A DNA stretch of 64,000 nt from NCBI GenBank assembly GCA_018136815.1, contig CM030937.1, positions 4,710,226-4,774,225 of the forward strand, written 5' to 3'. A program made the translations under genes and the position numbers. Source of the DNA: Isochrysis galbana (taxonomy: Eukaryota > Haptophyta > Isochrysidales > Isochrysidaceae). Shown piece by piece: positions 19,240 through 30,753 of this stretch. Below the pieces are notes generated by a model. That model saw nothing but the letters and a program-made list of their open reading frames with translations. It had not been told where the DNA came from and searched no databases. Numbering within the stretch: the stretch's first letter is position 1; each line of letters starts with the position of its first letter.

Positions 19240-20810
19240 ATGGCGCCATGGACGGCGGCAGAGGCGGCGAGCGATGCGGTGAGCAAGAAGATGCTGCTCA
19301 CGCATCTCCAGGAGAACGGCTCCGTCGAATTCCTCGAGCAGCACAAGCTGACTGGGCAGGCGAACGCTGTGCTCAAGCGCGTCACGAAAGATGCGCTTGT
19401 TTCGGCCTATACTGAGCTCGCGGGCGTGGGGAAGAGCGCGGACGCGAGCGGAAGCACGACAGCTGGCTTTAAGTTCTCGCCGCCCGACAGCGCGACTGAT
19501 GGCTCTTCGCCTGCTCCAGCGCCCACGTTCACCTTCAATGCGCCTTCCACAGTTGCAGCTGGCTCAACAGCATCTTTCTCCTTCAACTTTGATGCTCCAC
19601 CAGCCGGCGGGGACAAGCCGGCGGGGGGAGGCAACATGGATACGGGTGCGGAGGAGGGTGCCGAGAATGCCATGCAGCAGTTGATAGCCAAACGTATGGC
19701 GCAGCTCAACATGAGCGCCAAGCAGCGACGCGATGAAAGTGTGTCTGCCCTCCCAGCAGCGACACGAGGGAAGGTTGAGGAGCTCGAGAAGCTTCAGGAA
19801 AAAACAGACGAGCTCCAGAAGGAATTCGATGAGAAGCTGGCCGCTCTCCGACAGGAGTACGACAAGAAGAAGGCGCCCCTCTTCAAGCAACGGTCGGAGA
19901 TAGTAAATTCGTCTCCCGGCGTACCAAACTTTTGGCTGCAATGCCTCATGAATCACATGATGCTTGGAGAAGAGATTCAGAAGGCGGATGAGCCGGTTCT
20001 GGCCTACCTCAAGGACATTAAGTGCTCGTCGTCCCTCGGACCCGGGAAGCCCGGCTTCCAGTTGGCCTTCATCTTTGGGCCGAATCCATTCTTCGAAAAT
20101 GACATCCTCACTAAGGTGAGTTCCTTGCACCTCGCTACTTCGCTTGAAGCTTAGGTGCTACTTGTTCACTCCTCGATTGTCGTATTCTGTACCTCTGACC
20201 GACATGCTATGGCTGTTGCTTAGCGCTTCTGCTCACATTATTACCTCGCCTGCATCCATTTCAGACTTACCTTCTGGATCCGACCGACGACGACGACTGC
20301 TTGCAGCGGAGCCTAGGCACAGAAATCAAATGGAAGGATGGGAAGGACATCACTGTGCGTGTCGTGGAGAAGAAGCAGAAGAAGAAGGGCAAGGTACGCA
20401 CAATCAAGGTTGAGGAGCCGACTGACTCTTTCTTCAACTTCTTTGACCCGCCAGATGTGCCCGATGAGGAGGAGGATATCGATGAGGAGGAGGCTGAGCA
20501 GCTCCATGATCAGCTCGAAAACGATTATGAGATGGGGTGCATCATCAAGGATAAGATCGTGCCCCGAGCTGTGGCTTGGTTCACGGGCGCGGCAGTTGAC
20601 CCCGACGAGGACTACGACGAGGACGAGGACGAGGACGACTATGAAGACGAGGACGATGATGTCGATGACAGTGACGACGAAGACGAGGATGAGGACGACG
20701 ACGAGGATGAGGATGACGACGAGGACCATGTGGACACCTCCAGGCCGAAGGGCAAGAGCAAGACGGCCGGAGGCACAGGGCAAGAGGGGCAGGAGTGTAA
20801 GCAACAGTGA
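19240..20810 (+). CDS. NAP1: Nucleosome assembly protein 1 (NAP1/SET family) with unusual N-terminal extension
   Basis: Exons 19240-20115 and 20265-20810, a phase-0 intron of 149 bp (AAG|GTGAGT to TTTCAG), 473 residues. The NAP core runs from about residue 163 (KVEELEKLQEKTDELQKEF dimerisation helix) through FWLQCLMNHMMLGEEI, GFQLAFIFGPNPFFEN and, across the intron, TYLLDPTDDDDCLQ, EIKWKDGKDITV and SFFNFFDPPDVP. The tail is almost entirely Asp/Glu (about 410-455), as in NAP1, followed by a basic end. NAP1 is a histone H2A-H2B chaperone. Residues 1-160 are not typical: a helical segment (LLTHLQENGSVEFLEQHKLT) and then three FxF-type phenylalanine motifs (FKFSPP, FTFNAPS, FSFNFDAPP) reminiscent of nucleoporin FG sequence. 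An acidic shadow frame is present on the other strand and is not a gene. Confidence 0.9.
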
Positions 20811-22819
20811 TGATTGCCACATTTTCTAATGGGCTTCCACGATCTCGAGACCCCGCAGGCGCAACGACTTTGAGCGGGTCGTGGGCCCTCATGGAAGCGG
20901 CGATGTTGGCTGCCCAAGGAGGTTAGGGTCTACTGCTCGCCTCAACATCGGCACGCATCTTTGCGTGATGCGAATTGCAAACACAAGTGAGCATCGCGTA
21001 GGATGCTCAGGAGGAGTCTGCTCTCTATGGTTATGGCGATTCTAGCGCTCAACTCGCTATCATTGCTCGACATCTCACGGGTCGCGGCCCGTGCAAGCGT
21101 TGTTGTTGCTCTGTTTTCCACGCGCCTTAGCCAACCTATAACTTGGCTTGCAGTTAGGCCTGTGTTGCGTACAACTAGGTAATAAAGGAATCTTTGAAAA
21201 TAGCGTCTTGAATATGCCGACTGACTATGCTAATACGACGCTACCCGCGACCGGGAGATCGTGTGCTAGCGCAAAGAGGCTACGAACTCACACTCAGCAC
21301 TCAGGGCCTCCCTCAGGTTGGTTGTGCTTATTTATGATTTTTGACAAATGCCCCCATAAACCATAAAGAGTAAAGAAGGTATAACTTCTACTTGTAGAGC
21401 CCCCCCCGACCCTCTCCCCCCCCCCATCCTCATCCCTGTCCTCCTCCTTGGGACCTATTTTTAACAACCCCAACCCGGGGGAAGGAAGTCGCGTTCCGTC
21501 AAAAGGCGACGCGTGTCCCCCGCGGGGTGGCCGATGCACATCGCGCCGTGCCCATAGTTACAAGTAATCACAATCGAAAAGCGCCGACACGGCGCCCTCC
21601 GGGGGGACACGCGTCGCGGGAAGCAGGGAATGTTACGCTAGTCTACATTTAATTTTAAAATAACGCTATGTGTACAACTGTGGACATTCGATCGCTCAAT
21701 TCGACTCATGTCCCACATTTGACGGAACGACACCTGGGAAGGCGATGGGACTAACGGACTAACTAAGGGACGTGAGGGCGTTGTGCGTTTTCGGTCGTGA
21801 GGTAGTAGATACCGGGCCCATAGTAGATAGTAGGTACGTATAGAGCCTCGAATCCGAATCTTCAAATGTTATTTTATCCCTTAGGCCTTAGGTGGGTCCT
21901 AGGTAGTGCATGGGGGGAGTCGCCAGATGGCGGGGGGGCGGGGCGCGGCCGGAAAAAAAAACATCTGGAGTTTCCGGGCTACACGCCTACTAATCCTAGG
22001 TTACCCTGTCACTGCCACGACACCGCCCTTACATCCCCTCTCCCCACCTCCTCCCTTTCCCCCCTTCATTCCTTTGTCTTCGGTTTCCGGGGTCCGACTC
22101 TGGTGCGCTACCATGAGTCTGGTTCGGAGTGCGGGTGCTCGGGGCAGGCTTATTGGATACAATGCCGCTCATTCGGAGTTGCTGATGAGGGGGGGCGGCC
22201 GGGGAATTGGGGGTGTAGAACGCTTGTGTGAGAGTAGTGGGTCCAGAGCCGTTTGCGTAGCGAGAAGGAGACGCATATTACATATTAAGAAAGCTTTAGA
22301 ATGTAGAATGGTTGCGTCTGTCGTCTGGCGCGTAATTGTAATTGTAGCATGTGTCAAGTAGTAAGTTGCGTCAGGTTTGCAGCGTGCACAACACACAATA
22401 TGGAGCTCTCAAGACCATATCGCACACATGAGTACACAGAAAGCAGAAAGCGAGCGCGCGCACACAATAGTAGCAGCACGATAGCCGCAGGGCGCATACA
22501 AGCTAAGGGCGGCTATATTGAAGTTACTTGGAGCGGTGAGCAAGCAAACCGGCGTGCACTTTTAAATGCGCGGGCGAAAGGCGTCGCGTTGAGGTGCTGA
22601 GGTGGCTCTACCAAAGGCGCCGTTGCGAGCCCTCGCCCCAAACAGGAGTGGCTATGCGCCCATGTCGCCCATAGCAGGTGCGCTCCAGATCTGGCCGCTA
22701 TTGCTGGCGCGCCTTGAGCATGGCACATGTGTGGAGTGCTTACCCCCTAGCTCAGGCTGCTCTCCGCTCCGTGCGGGCGGGCCATGCCCTGCCTATGAAA
22801 GCAATGAAAGGGAGGACGG
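20811..22819. other. Intergenic with repeat fragments
   Basis: No gene recognised. 20811-21360 is probably NAP1 3' region. 21540-21620 contains ACACGCGTCGC and GCGACGCGTGT, an inverted pair near 21508 and 21606. 21850-21960 carries CGAATCTTCAAATG and AGTGCATGGGGGGAGTCGCC, related to repeats at 15.9 and 53.8 kb. Frames in 22.3-22.8 kb have no coding character. Confidence 0.5.
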
Positions 22820-23868
22820 TCAGGGATAACGAAGTACGTGTGCTTCATATTGCTGGTTCCTGAAGCTCAGCTCGAGGATGTGCAAGAGCTGTACGCGGGG
22901 TTCCACTCTCAGCTTGAAAACTAAATCCATTTTGCTTGTAAGCAACGCTCGCAACCAGCTTCCGGGCAGGGAGACTGGGCATAGCTCTTCTTCGCCTTCA
23001 TCTTCTTCATCGGTAGACAACCCCGCGAAGCGATGAAATTCCGGGCGGGCCACCAAGGCTGCGCACACCTGGTGCCTGACACTCATCTTTGCAGCCTTGT
23101 CCCATGTAAACAAACTCATATGATTGCTCCGCATCTGGGATGAACGTGCCCTACAGCTACACTCTGCTTGTACGCCGTTCCCATCGTGGACTTCTTCCAT
23201 ACCAACGTCCGTGGGGTAGCACGAGGCTCTTGGCTCCCACGGCTGTGAAGACAAGAAGTGCAGGTACGCACGGCTCGCGGCACAAGCAAATTGCACACTG
23301 GGCAGCGCCACCGTTTGGGATGTGGCCACCCAGTGCCTGGCCCTCCGTCCGCCCCCCTCGCCCACCGCTCGCTCTGCTCGCGTGTGAGTGTCCTGATCCG
23401 CGCATGCTGGGCCTTTTCGGCGACTGCGCGCAACAAATCTGCTCGTTCGCTCACTCCGGCTGGCTTGTGTGTACCGAAGCGCATGGCAGTTCCCTCGGGT
23501 TGCTGTGTCGGCTCTGCCTGCGACTTGAGCCGAGCGTGCCTTGCGGCGTGTCGCAGTTGGTCGAGTGCTTGGCTGCGCTTCTGCTCGATTGTCTTTGCCG
23601 CCTCCGCGGCAGCCGCTGCCGCCGGCGCCACGTGCTCGCTGGACTGCGCAGCGCGCAGCCTCGCATCTCTTGCAGTGGTTGCAAGCTGTGCAAGTGCCTG
23701 CTGCCTGTGCTTGCTGGCGGGCGAGGGGGGCAAGGTGGTGGCAGACTGGTCGGCGGGGTGACGAAGTGGTAACCGCTGCGCCGTGTGCAGGGCTACATCG
23801 CGGTTGCGCCGCAGCTGGGCGAGGCCGCCGCGTGCGGTGGGCTGCAGCGGCACAACCGCTGCGGCCAT
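22820..23868 (-). CDS. RanBP2-type zinc-finger protein with internal helical repeats
   Basis: Minus strand, exons 23868-23203 and 23134-22820, a 68-bp phase-0 intron (TTG|GTATGG to CCCAG|ATG), 326 residues from the first ATG (the frame extends upstream only to a GTG). The first half contains about four copies of a helical repeat with consensus ALxQLxxxARxARL (LAQLRRNRDVALH, ALAQLATTARDARLR, ALDQLRHAARHARLK, LLRAVAEKAQHARIR). Residues about 185-205 read WRCPVCNLLVPRAVRTCTSC, a W-x-C-x2-C-x10-C-x2-C pattern of the RanBP2 zinc-finger type. The second exon (FTWDKAAKMSVRHQV ... LCPVSLPGSWLRALL) has no recognised domain. It lies head to head with the INCENP-like gene, 465 bp between ATGs. Function unknown. 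Confidence 0.65.
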
Positions 23869-24333
23869 CGGCGCGCGGCAGTTTGGGCGACGGCGAGAGT
23901 AGAGAGCAGCGGGGAGGCTTGAGGAGCTAAAAGAAGAGCTGCGATATGGGTAATTTATTTGATTCCGCCGGCGAGCCTCGCGCACCCCATGGCGAGGGCG
24001 CGGCGGAGTTTTGTAGTAGAGAGCACAAGCGCGCGGCGCGCTCCGACGAGCGCGAGAGAATTATTTAGTAAGATACGCGCCCTTTGTAGCGCGGCGCGCG
24101 CTCGAAAGAGAGAGTTCAAAGCGTCCTCCCCCCCCCTCCCGGGCCTCCCTCCCCTTCCCCTCTCGCACGGCGCTGTCGGTCGGGTCTGCCGCTGCTTCCC
24201 CCCTCCATACCCACCGGTACACACACGGCACACAGCCACACACTGCTTCCCCGTTCCCTCCCTCTTCTCCCCCCGCCCCCTCCCGCCCTTCCTTTCGCGC
24301 TCTCTCCTCTCTCGTGGCGCGGCTGCCATAGCG
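23869..24333. promoter_or_regulatory. Shared divergent promoter region
   Basis: The 465 bp between two divergent ATGs is GC- and CT-rich, with CGCG-containing inverted pieces around 24030-24110. No TATA box stands out. It must hold the promoters and 5' UTRs of both the zinc-finger gene and the INCENP-like gene. Confidence 0.5.
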
Positions 24334-27300
24334 ATGGCAGCGGTCTCCAGCTACCTCGAGCAGATGCTCAGCGGGATGGACAGGCAGCTTGCAGGATTCA
24401 AGGACGAGTGCAACGCGCTCGCTGAGCAGCATCAGGCGTGGCTCGCCGAGACCGTGCAGACAAACACGAAGCGGCTGCAGTACCAGACGTGCGCCACGCC
24501 AGCCGAGAGGGGATGCAGCGCGGCGTTTGAAGCAAACTCAAGAGTCTGCGCAGGGTGGCTACTGCGTGAACCAGCAGTTCCGCTCATGCTGTGTGTGCCC
24601 TTGCTTCTTCAGGAACCCGGTGCTGGAATGCCCACGATCGCATCGACGTCCGGCTGTCAAGGGCCGACGCCGGCCGCTAGCTGCGGTGAAGGAGGTCGCC
24701 GAGGACCTGGAGGACAAGGAGAACGCCTCGGTTAAGCTGGACTCGAACAAAGGCGGCAAGCGCGGACTTGGCATGCGCAGCGCCAATACTGACGCATCTG
24801 GCGGTGAGTCAGTACAGCGTTAGCTTGCCATCAGCTAGATGCGGGGCTGCTTCCATTCTTACCAGTACACCGTGCTTACTCGGCGTTCATACGTGTGTGC
24901 AGGAGAAGAGAATGTCGGTGCCAAACGCAAATCCGATGGCGCCGAGGGCGAGTCAGAGTGCAAGCGTGCAAAGGAGGTTTCTGACGAGGACAAGCAGGTC
25001 ACAAAAGAGACGAGCCGTGACCAACTTGCAGAGATAAATGCTGCCTCTGAGGCTCTCAAGCGCCAGGAGGCCGAGGCGGCTGCCCGGAATGAGGCCAAGG
25101 CAGAAGAGACCACCTTTGCGAATGATATTTTGACCCTTGAGGATGTCAGCAAGATGAAGGTCCCTGAGCTTCGAAAGGAGCTGACCCGCTTGGGTCTCGC
25201 TACCACAGGCAATAAGGCTCTGCTGCAAGAGCGCCTCACTGAGTATATTGCCAAGGTGCGCTTGGATCTGAGGGCAAGCAAGACCGATAGATCACTTCCG
25301 AGCTAGCCTATGTCCCACACCAAGTAACATTGTGCTCAACCTTCTCCTCATCCGCACTCTTTTCTCAGCCCTCTGGCGCCGAGCACATGGTGTGCGACAA
25401 GATGGAGGATCTTGGGACGTTTGCCGACTCCGAGCGCAGCAGCTGCCATTCTGCGACGAGTGGCTCGCGACGACCATCGGCAGCTGGGCAAGTGGATGCC
25501 GATGCGATGGTTGACGAGGACGCAACCTCCACCACTGAGGCGTACGCCCCATTCGTGAATGAACAGCTCGTAGACGCCGAGCCCGATGAGAGCTTCGAGG
25601 ATAAGCCGAACCAGTCACAGGAGGACGTAATGCAACGTTTCACTCGACTCCGCGTCCCGGAACTCCGTGCGGAGCTGCGCGAACTAGGCCTGTCTGATGA
25701 TGGTAAGCGTCAGGAACTTCTCGATCGATTGACTATGCACTATGAAGCAAATTCGGACAATGAACAGGAGGATGACGATGCTCATAAGCCAAAGGAGGCC
25801 GAGCAGAAGGTATCAGCGAATGAACTCAATGCGGCTGCCATGTTTGAAGCTGCGCTCAATGCGGAGTCGACGGCCCTCTTCGATCAAGAAGACTATGCAC
25901 AGAAGTCGGAACAGGCCACAAAACCTGTAGGTGAACCGGAAATCACGGAGGGCAGTGCTTTTGAGGAAATTCCCAAGGCGGATCTTTCCGAGCCCATCGA
26001 AACGCAAATGGCGGAAAGCGAAGCGGACGAAGATCCCTGTGGCGTGGTGCACGAGGCGGACAGCCCTTTGAACGCTTTGGCTGAAGCTCCCACTGCTGCA
26101 GATGAGGTGGCGGATGCAACGGAGGAGATGGCACCTAACGACACCGCACCGCAAAGCGGCTTCCAGCGCATCCTGCAGTGGGCGACGCCGTTCTTAGGTG
26201 CACCGCCTGCGGAATCTGCACCAAACGCACCTGCTGAGCACAATGCGACAGCAACAGGCGACGAGGGCTACGCGGTGTGCGACGAGCTTGAGCGGAAGCT
26301 CGAGGCCCGCTCCGCGCGCAAGAGCAAGTTTGGTTCTGTGGACACCACGCCAGCGCATTCTCGCCTAAATGCAAGTGGCTCCGAGGAGGCCTCAGAGGAG
26401 CCTGCCATCTCCGCTGATGCTGTTTCACTTGATATTTCTGCCACAGCCGATGTGGCGCCAGCCGATGTGGCGCCAGCCGATGTGGCGCCAGCCGATGTGG
26501 CGCCATCCGATGTGGCGCCAGCCGATGGGCCGCTTGCCGATGGGCCGCTTGCCGATGGGCCGCTTGCGGACGAGGCAATGGTTGAGTCGCAAGTGGCGGA
26601 GGCAGAAGGTCCAGCAGCTGCTTTAGCAGTCATTGATACACATGACTCGCTTCAGGAAATGCATCAAGCTGCGAGCCTCACAACTGAGCCGGCTTTGGTG
26701 ACACTAGTCGTGGAGAACACTGTGGAGGAGGCGTCTATGCAGCCTGAGGCTGCTGAGGCGGAGGAAATGGTCGAAGACGAGCTACTCCAAGTGGACGAGG
26801 TGGAGCGAGGCTCCTCTCAGCGCAAGAGTGCAGCAACTGTGGCAACAGGGGCGGCTGAGAGCGCTGCGCCTGTGCTCTCGGCGCTTGCCTCGAAGCCTAG
26901 CCACAATAGAATCGGAACCGTCGCGGGAGCCAAAGCCCAGTTTGATTCTCGCATGCCCAAGCAAGACGAGCGCCTTGCCAAGGTGAGGTCCACGCTTGCC
27001 TTTGTGTCGTTGGCATCACTTTCGTCGCTTCTTGTCGTCTTATCCGTGCATGTGCCATTCTTCCGTCCAGATCCAAAAGAAACGCGAGGACCAAGAGGTA
27101 GAACGCAAGGCGAAACAGGAGAAAGAGCGCCAGCGTATGGAAGAAGTCCGGCGTCGCAGGGAGAAGCAGGAGGAGGAAGCAAAGCGGGCACTTGCTGAGA
27201 AGGTATGTCTTTGCTAGTGGACGCGATGCGTGCGCCCCATGCTGCCCATGATAAGGTCCATGCTGGCTGTTGGGTCTGCCCGCTGACCGTGCCTTATGTA

Positions 27301-27967
27301 CCCTACGCTCGGAACTCAGGTTCGGCGAAAAGACGAGAAGGATGTGGAGGAGATAAGAAAACAAGAGGTGGCGCGGAAACAAGCTCAGACTGTGCCTGCA
27401 GGCAAGGGCAAGACGCCTTTCGTCTCGAAGGCTGCGATGGGTAAACAGGAAGTTGGCTCGGCTACTGCGGCTGCGGCGTCAGCTGTTCCAGCGCCGAAGC
27501 CTGCTCTCCCGCCGATCCCGCCTGGCTGGACAGAACATAAGACTCCCGAGGGGCGCTCCTACTATTATCATGCAGCTACTAAGAAGTCGACTTGGGAGAG
27601 ACCATGCGTAATGCAACCGGGATCAGGAGACGCCAAGCAGTATCCGATCGAAGAGGACCGCGCATCCTCAGACGGCGAGTCCGAGTCGGAGGAGGATGCA
27701 GCTGCTGAGAAGCAGCTTATTCCCAGCTGGGCTCACCCATCGCAGCTCCAGCCAGCCCTCATCGAACAGTTCACATTGGACCCGGAGCTGGTTTTCAATA
27801 CGGCTCTTCACGAGCAGTCACAGGTTGTTGACCTCACGTCTATTTTTGGGCGAGGCAATAACAGCCGCCGATTCCATCGACGGACGTCCTCAGGAGATTG
27901 GAGTAAAGATCGTTTGATGACCGCCGAGCTGCATGAGTACAGGAAAACCCGCGGTTTCCAAGGCTAG
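24334..27967 (+). CDS. INCENP-like chromosomal passenger scaffold with two SAP domains and a WW domain
   Basis: Six exons: 24334-24488 (donor uncertain), 24613-24803, 24903-25255, 25369-26982, 27071-27202, 27320-27967; about 1030 residues, all junctions in phase. Residues 1-51 form a short helix (MLSGMDRQLAGFKDECNAL, HQAWLAETVQ) like the survivin/borealin-binding N-terminus of INCENP. Two SAP motifs follow (LEDVSKMKVPELRKELTRLG at about 193; MQRFTRLRVPELRAELRELG at about 321). A long acidic region includes a 15-bp coding minisatellite. Residues 772-840 are a charged Glu/Arg/Lys helix as in the INCENP single alpha helix. A WW domain lies at about 880-910 (PPGWTEHKTPEGRSYYYHA, STWERP). The last 80 residues match the Aurora-binding IN-box: IPSWAHPSQLQPALIEQF, DLTSIFGR, RRFHRRTSSGDW, with the TSS phosphosite. 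INCENP activates Aurora kinase at centromeres and the spindle midzone. Confidence 0.82.
26446..26565 (+). repeat. Coding 15-bp minisatellite
   Basis: Inside exon 4 of the INCENP-like gene, five units of GCCGATGTGGCGCCA (ADVAP, one ASDVAP variant) are followed by three units of GCCGATGGGCCGCTT (ADGPL). The period keeps frame, so length changes would only add or remove five residues. Confidence 0.9.
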
Positions 27968-28983
27968 AGGGGAGGCGGCTTGGGCTCGGAGCACCTTATT
28001 GCTGGTTGGTTTGTCCTTGGCGATCGCATCTAGATCCCGTGTTTAATGCCACACGCCCTCTTTGCCAATGCGCCCTGCGGAGTTTGCTATTCATGAGCCT
28101 GGTAGCTTGCTTCCAAAGTCGCTTGTCGTGTAGATGGACGCTCGCTCCCGCCATGGCCTGACGATCAGGGGTGTTCCTTGAGTCTTGATGGCTGGTGGCG
28201 GCGATGTCTATGGGTGATCTCCGTATTTCTGATGATGCTGGTCAATGAGTCATGATGATGAGAGGGCATATGTACTTGTTGCAGCAACAAGCTTCGGACA
28301 GTGTTGGACGATGGGCACGTTGCTGCCAAAGAGAGTTGAGGTTGCCCTCATTGACTTTACTACTACTACGTTTTCGGTTGGTCCGCGACTCATAGCTAGA
28401 ATTCACTCACCCTTGCTCGCCCGTAGACTGCGTGATCTGTGCAAATCTCGTTCCCTTTTTAATAGTATTCGACATAAGACACCATCGACGGCCCCAGCGT
28501 CGAGCGGGGTAAAGTCGTTGTCGAGTACGAGCGCGGGCGATTCCTACGATAGGGCGGTCAAACAGGGCTTTTTAAGTACTCATATGTAATATGGGGCGGG
28601 GGGGGGGTTCGACATTTGTGACCGTGAGCGGAAAGCCCCGGCGAAAGCTTGTCGGAGGGTCTTCGGTCTTCCGGCCTTTTCAGAATCAGAATCCTCGTCC
28701 GAAATTCGTCCGAAAGCAGACGGTACGAAGTCCCGCCTGAACCCCCCCCCCCAGTGCACGCTCAAGCGGCTCACACGAGCCTAACTGGACGTCGCTCTCA
28801 CTCTCACGGAGAGATGTGTTTCTGAGATGTGTTTCTTTCACTTGAAAGTTGCCTAGCTAGGCATATATGAAATTAGGGGTCCGACGCCCCATATTGCCTA
28901 TACACTATAACGCAAATTTCAAACCCTGGACCCTGGTGCCAACGATGGCGTCCGCGCATGCACATGCGCACCACGCGCCACGG
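27968..28983. other. Intergenic, repeat fragments
   Basis: Probable 3' UTR of the INCENP-like gene to about 28.2 kb. 28545-28575 (ATAGGGCGGTCAAACAGG) is the inverse of the GACCGCCCT block. 28600-28755 has an imperfect inverted arrangement around TTCGGTCTTCCGGCC bounded by poly-G and poly-C runs, probably a MITE. No gene seen. Confidence 0.5.
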
Positions 28984-29417
28984 GACTCCATCCTTGGCAA
29001 CCCACGCGTCCGTAGGCGGCCTATCAACTTGGGTAGCGGGTGAAGATACTTGGGAAGGCTTGGGCACGGGTGCAGTGGTGACGGGGTCCGCGCGCGGCGG
29101 CGAGGGCGGATTTGGCGGTGCAGAGGGCGGTGATGGGTCCATAGGAACAGATTGAATCGATCTCTAGTGGGTGATTTCTAGCGAGAGACCACACACAAGG
29201 CAGTAGGGGCTCAAGGGTACGAGGGGTCACGGCATGGCTTCGATCGCAGAGCGCTACGACGGTTGCTGGGTGCGTACGAAGACACGCCACACCACTTCCT
29301 AACATAAACAAGGGCAACACGTAATAAACACGGGAGCGAATGCCACGGTGGGTCAACAGAGAGAGCAAAGAAGGAACCAATTGGCCAGAAGAGAACTCGT
29401 CGTCTCGTCGTCCTAGA
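28984..29417 (-). repeat. Inverted partner of the 10872-11304 repeat
   Basis: Reads, in reverse, the same sequence from GGTTGCCAAGGATGGAGTCC to GACGACGAGTTCTCTTC. The next 300 bp (29425-29720) contain a local direct repeat AGACTTAAAAAGTCTAGAAGC / AGACTTACAGAGTCTAGATGC. Confidence 0.85.
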
Positions 29418-30753
29418 GAAGGATTGCACACAGAAAAGGCGCGAAAGGGATTCATCCATGCTTAGTGAAGATCCTACAAGATTCATCGGCGAATAGCGTC
29501 TCAACGCGAGCACAGCGGCGTGCACTTTACCTATAGCTTTTCGTAGCTTAGCCATGGAGTAGCTGGTAGACTTAAAAAGTCTAGAAGCTTACAGAGGTGT
29601 TAGACTTACAGAGTCTAGATGCTTGAGGTTCTTGAGGGTGTACTTTAGCAAGCAAGATGCTCGCTACTTCCTTGGTCTTCATCGACACGTGCTTACTACT
29701 CCCTTGATCTCCATGCCTGGGTGATCAGTCCAGAGCTAGAGCATATTCATATTCCGAGTAGAAAGAAGCCTGTAGAAGCTGCTTGGCCACGTGGGTATAA
29801 TGGTAGACCAACATTGAATGAAGTGTAGTGATTGATAGAAGCGTGGAGACGTCGTAGACGTAGAGATAGACATAAGAACGAAGATTGATGATTTACCATC
29901 GCGGTTATAACGGTAGAGCGGAAAATAGCGAAATAGCCTGCAGAGGCTCGCGAATGCGACAGGCGCGTCGCGCAAGGGGTTTTGTTTTTTGGGCGAGCCA
30001 CTGGGAGCGGCGAACTCTGACCCAAATATCCACGAAATATCCGCGGATATCTTCGCCCGCCAAAGCCGCCCAAATATCCAAGAGATATATCCGGATATAT
30101 CCGCCAACCCCTACTCAAAAAACTATTGTTATAGTTTGACCTATGGAGCGTGCCGCGACCGCTCCCGAGCCCCAGGCGACCCTCGCCACCGCGCCCCACC
30201 TGGGACGCCCCATGCCGCCCGAGGCGGCTCGTCAGAAAGCCCTCTTAAAGCCCATCCAGCCCATCCAAACCACACCCGCGCAAGCGCGCGGGGTGGCGAG
30301 CACTGGCACCGAACAGGTTGCCACCATGGCTCTGCGTAGCATGCAGGGGGTCTTGGAGACCCCCTCACCATCACTCCAAGGCGTGCGGGCAAGTGCGTTG
30401 AGGGGTGTCGTGATAGTACCGGGCTAGTGGGAGTAGTGGTACTAACGCTCAGTTGTCAGTTGTTTTATTATTATTATGATTACCTACCCCTAAATCGGTG
30501 CTGATAAGAACACTAGACAGATACAGGACGATACACGACTTTAACTTTAAGCAAAGCTCTGCTATATGCGAACACAACAGACTCGGCTAGGACCGCCCAG
30601 GCAGGCATGGGCAGACAGCCGAAAAAAAGGATTGACATGAACGATATATACCCGATATTCACACTAGGTACACGAGGGAATCTAGAACCTAGCTTAGAGC
30701 TTCAAGCTTCAAGCACTTACAAACTACAAACTCAAACTCGCTGGGAGTGGCAC
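29418..30753. other. Repeat-rich spacer with GGATATATCC palindromes
   Basis: No reliable gene. 30025-30115 carries AAATATCCGCGGATATCTTC and GATATATCCGGATATATCCG, similar to 4037-4075. A short frame starting ATG at 30143 (MERAATAPEPQATLATAP) opens like one at 44113 and may be repeat-derived. 30385-30470 is the inverse of the 14435-14520 repeat. Confidence 0.45.

Noticed and set aside
18472..19385. Long Gly/Pro/Arg frames on both strands
   Set aside because: They translate CT and G homopolymer tracts upstream of NAP1.
20313..20917. Hydrophobic and serine-rich frames opposite the NAP1 tail
   Set aside because: Shadow of the GAC/GAG-rich acidic codons.
23140..23772. Plus-strand 210-codon frame with many cysteines
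   Set aside because: Opposite strand of the zinc-finger gene, which has a frame-consistent intron and motif.
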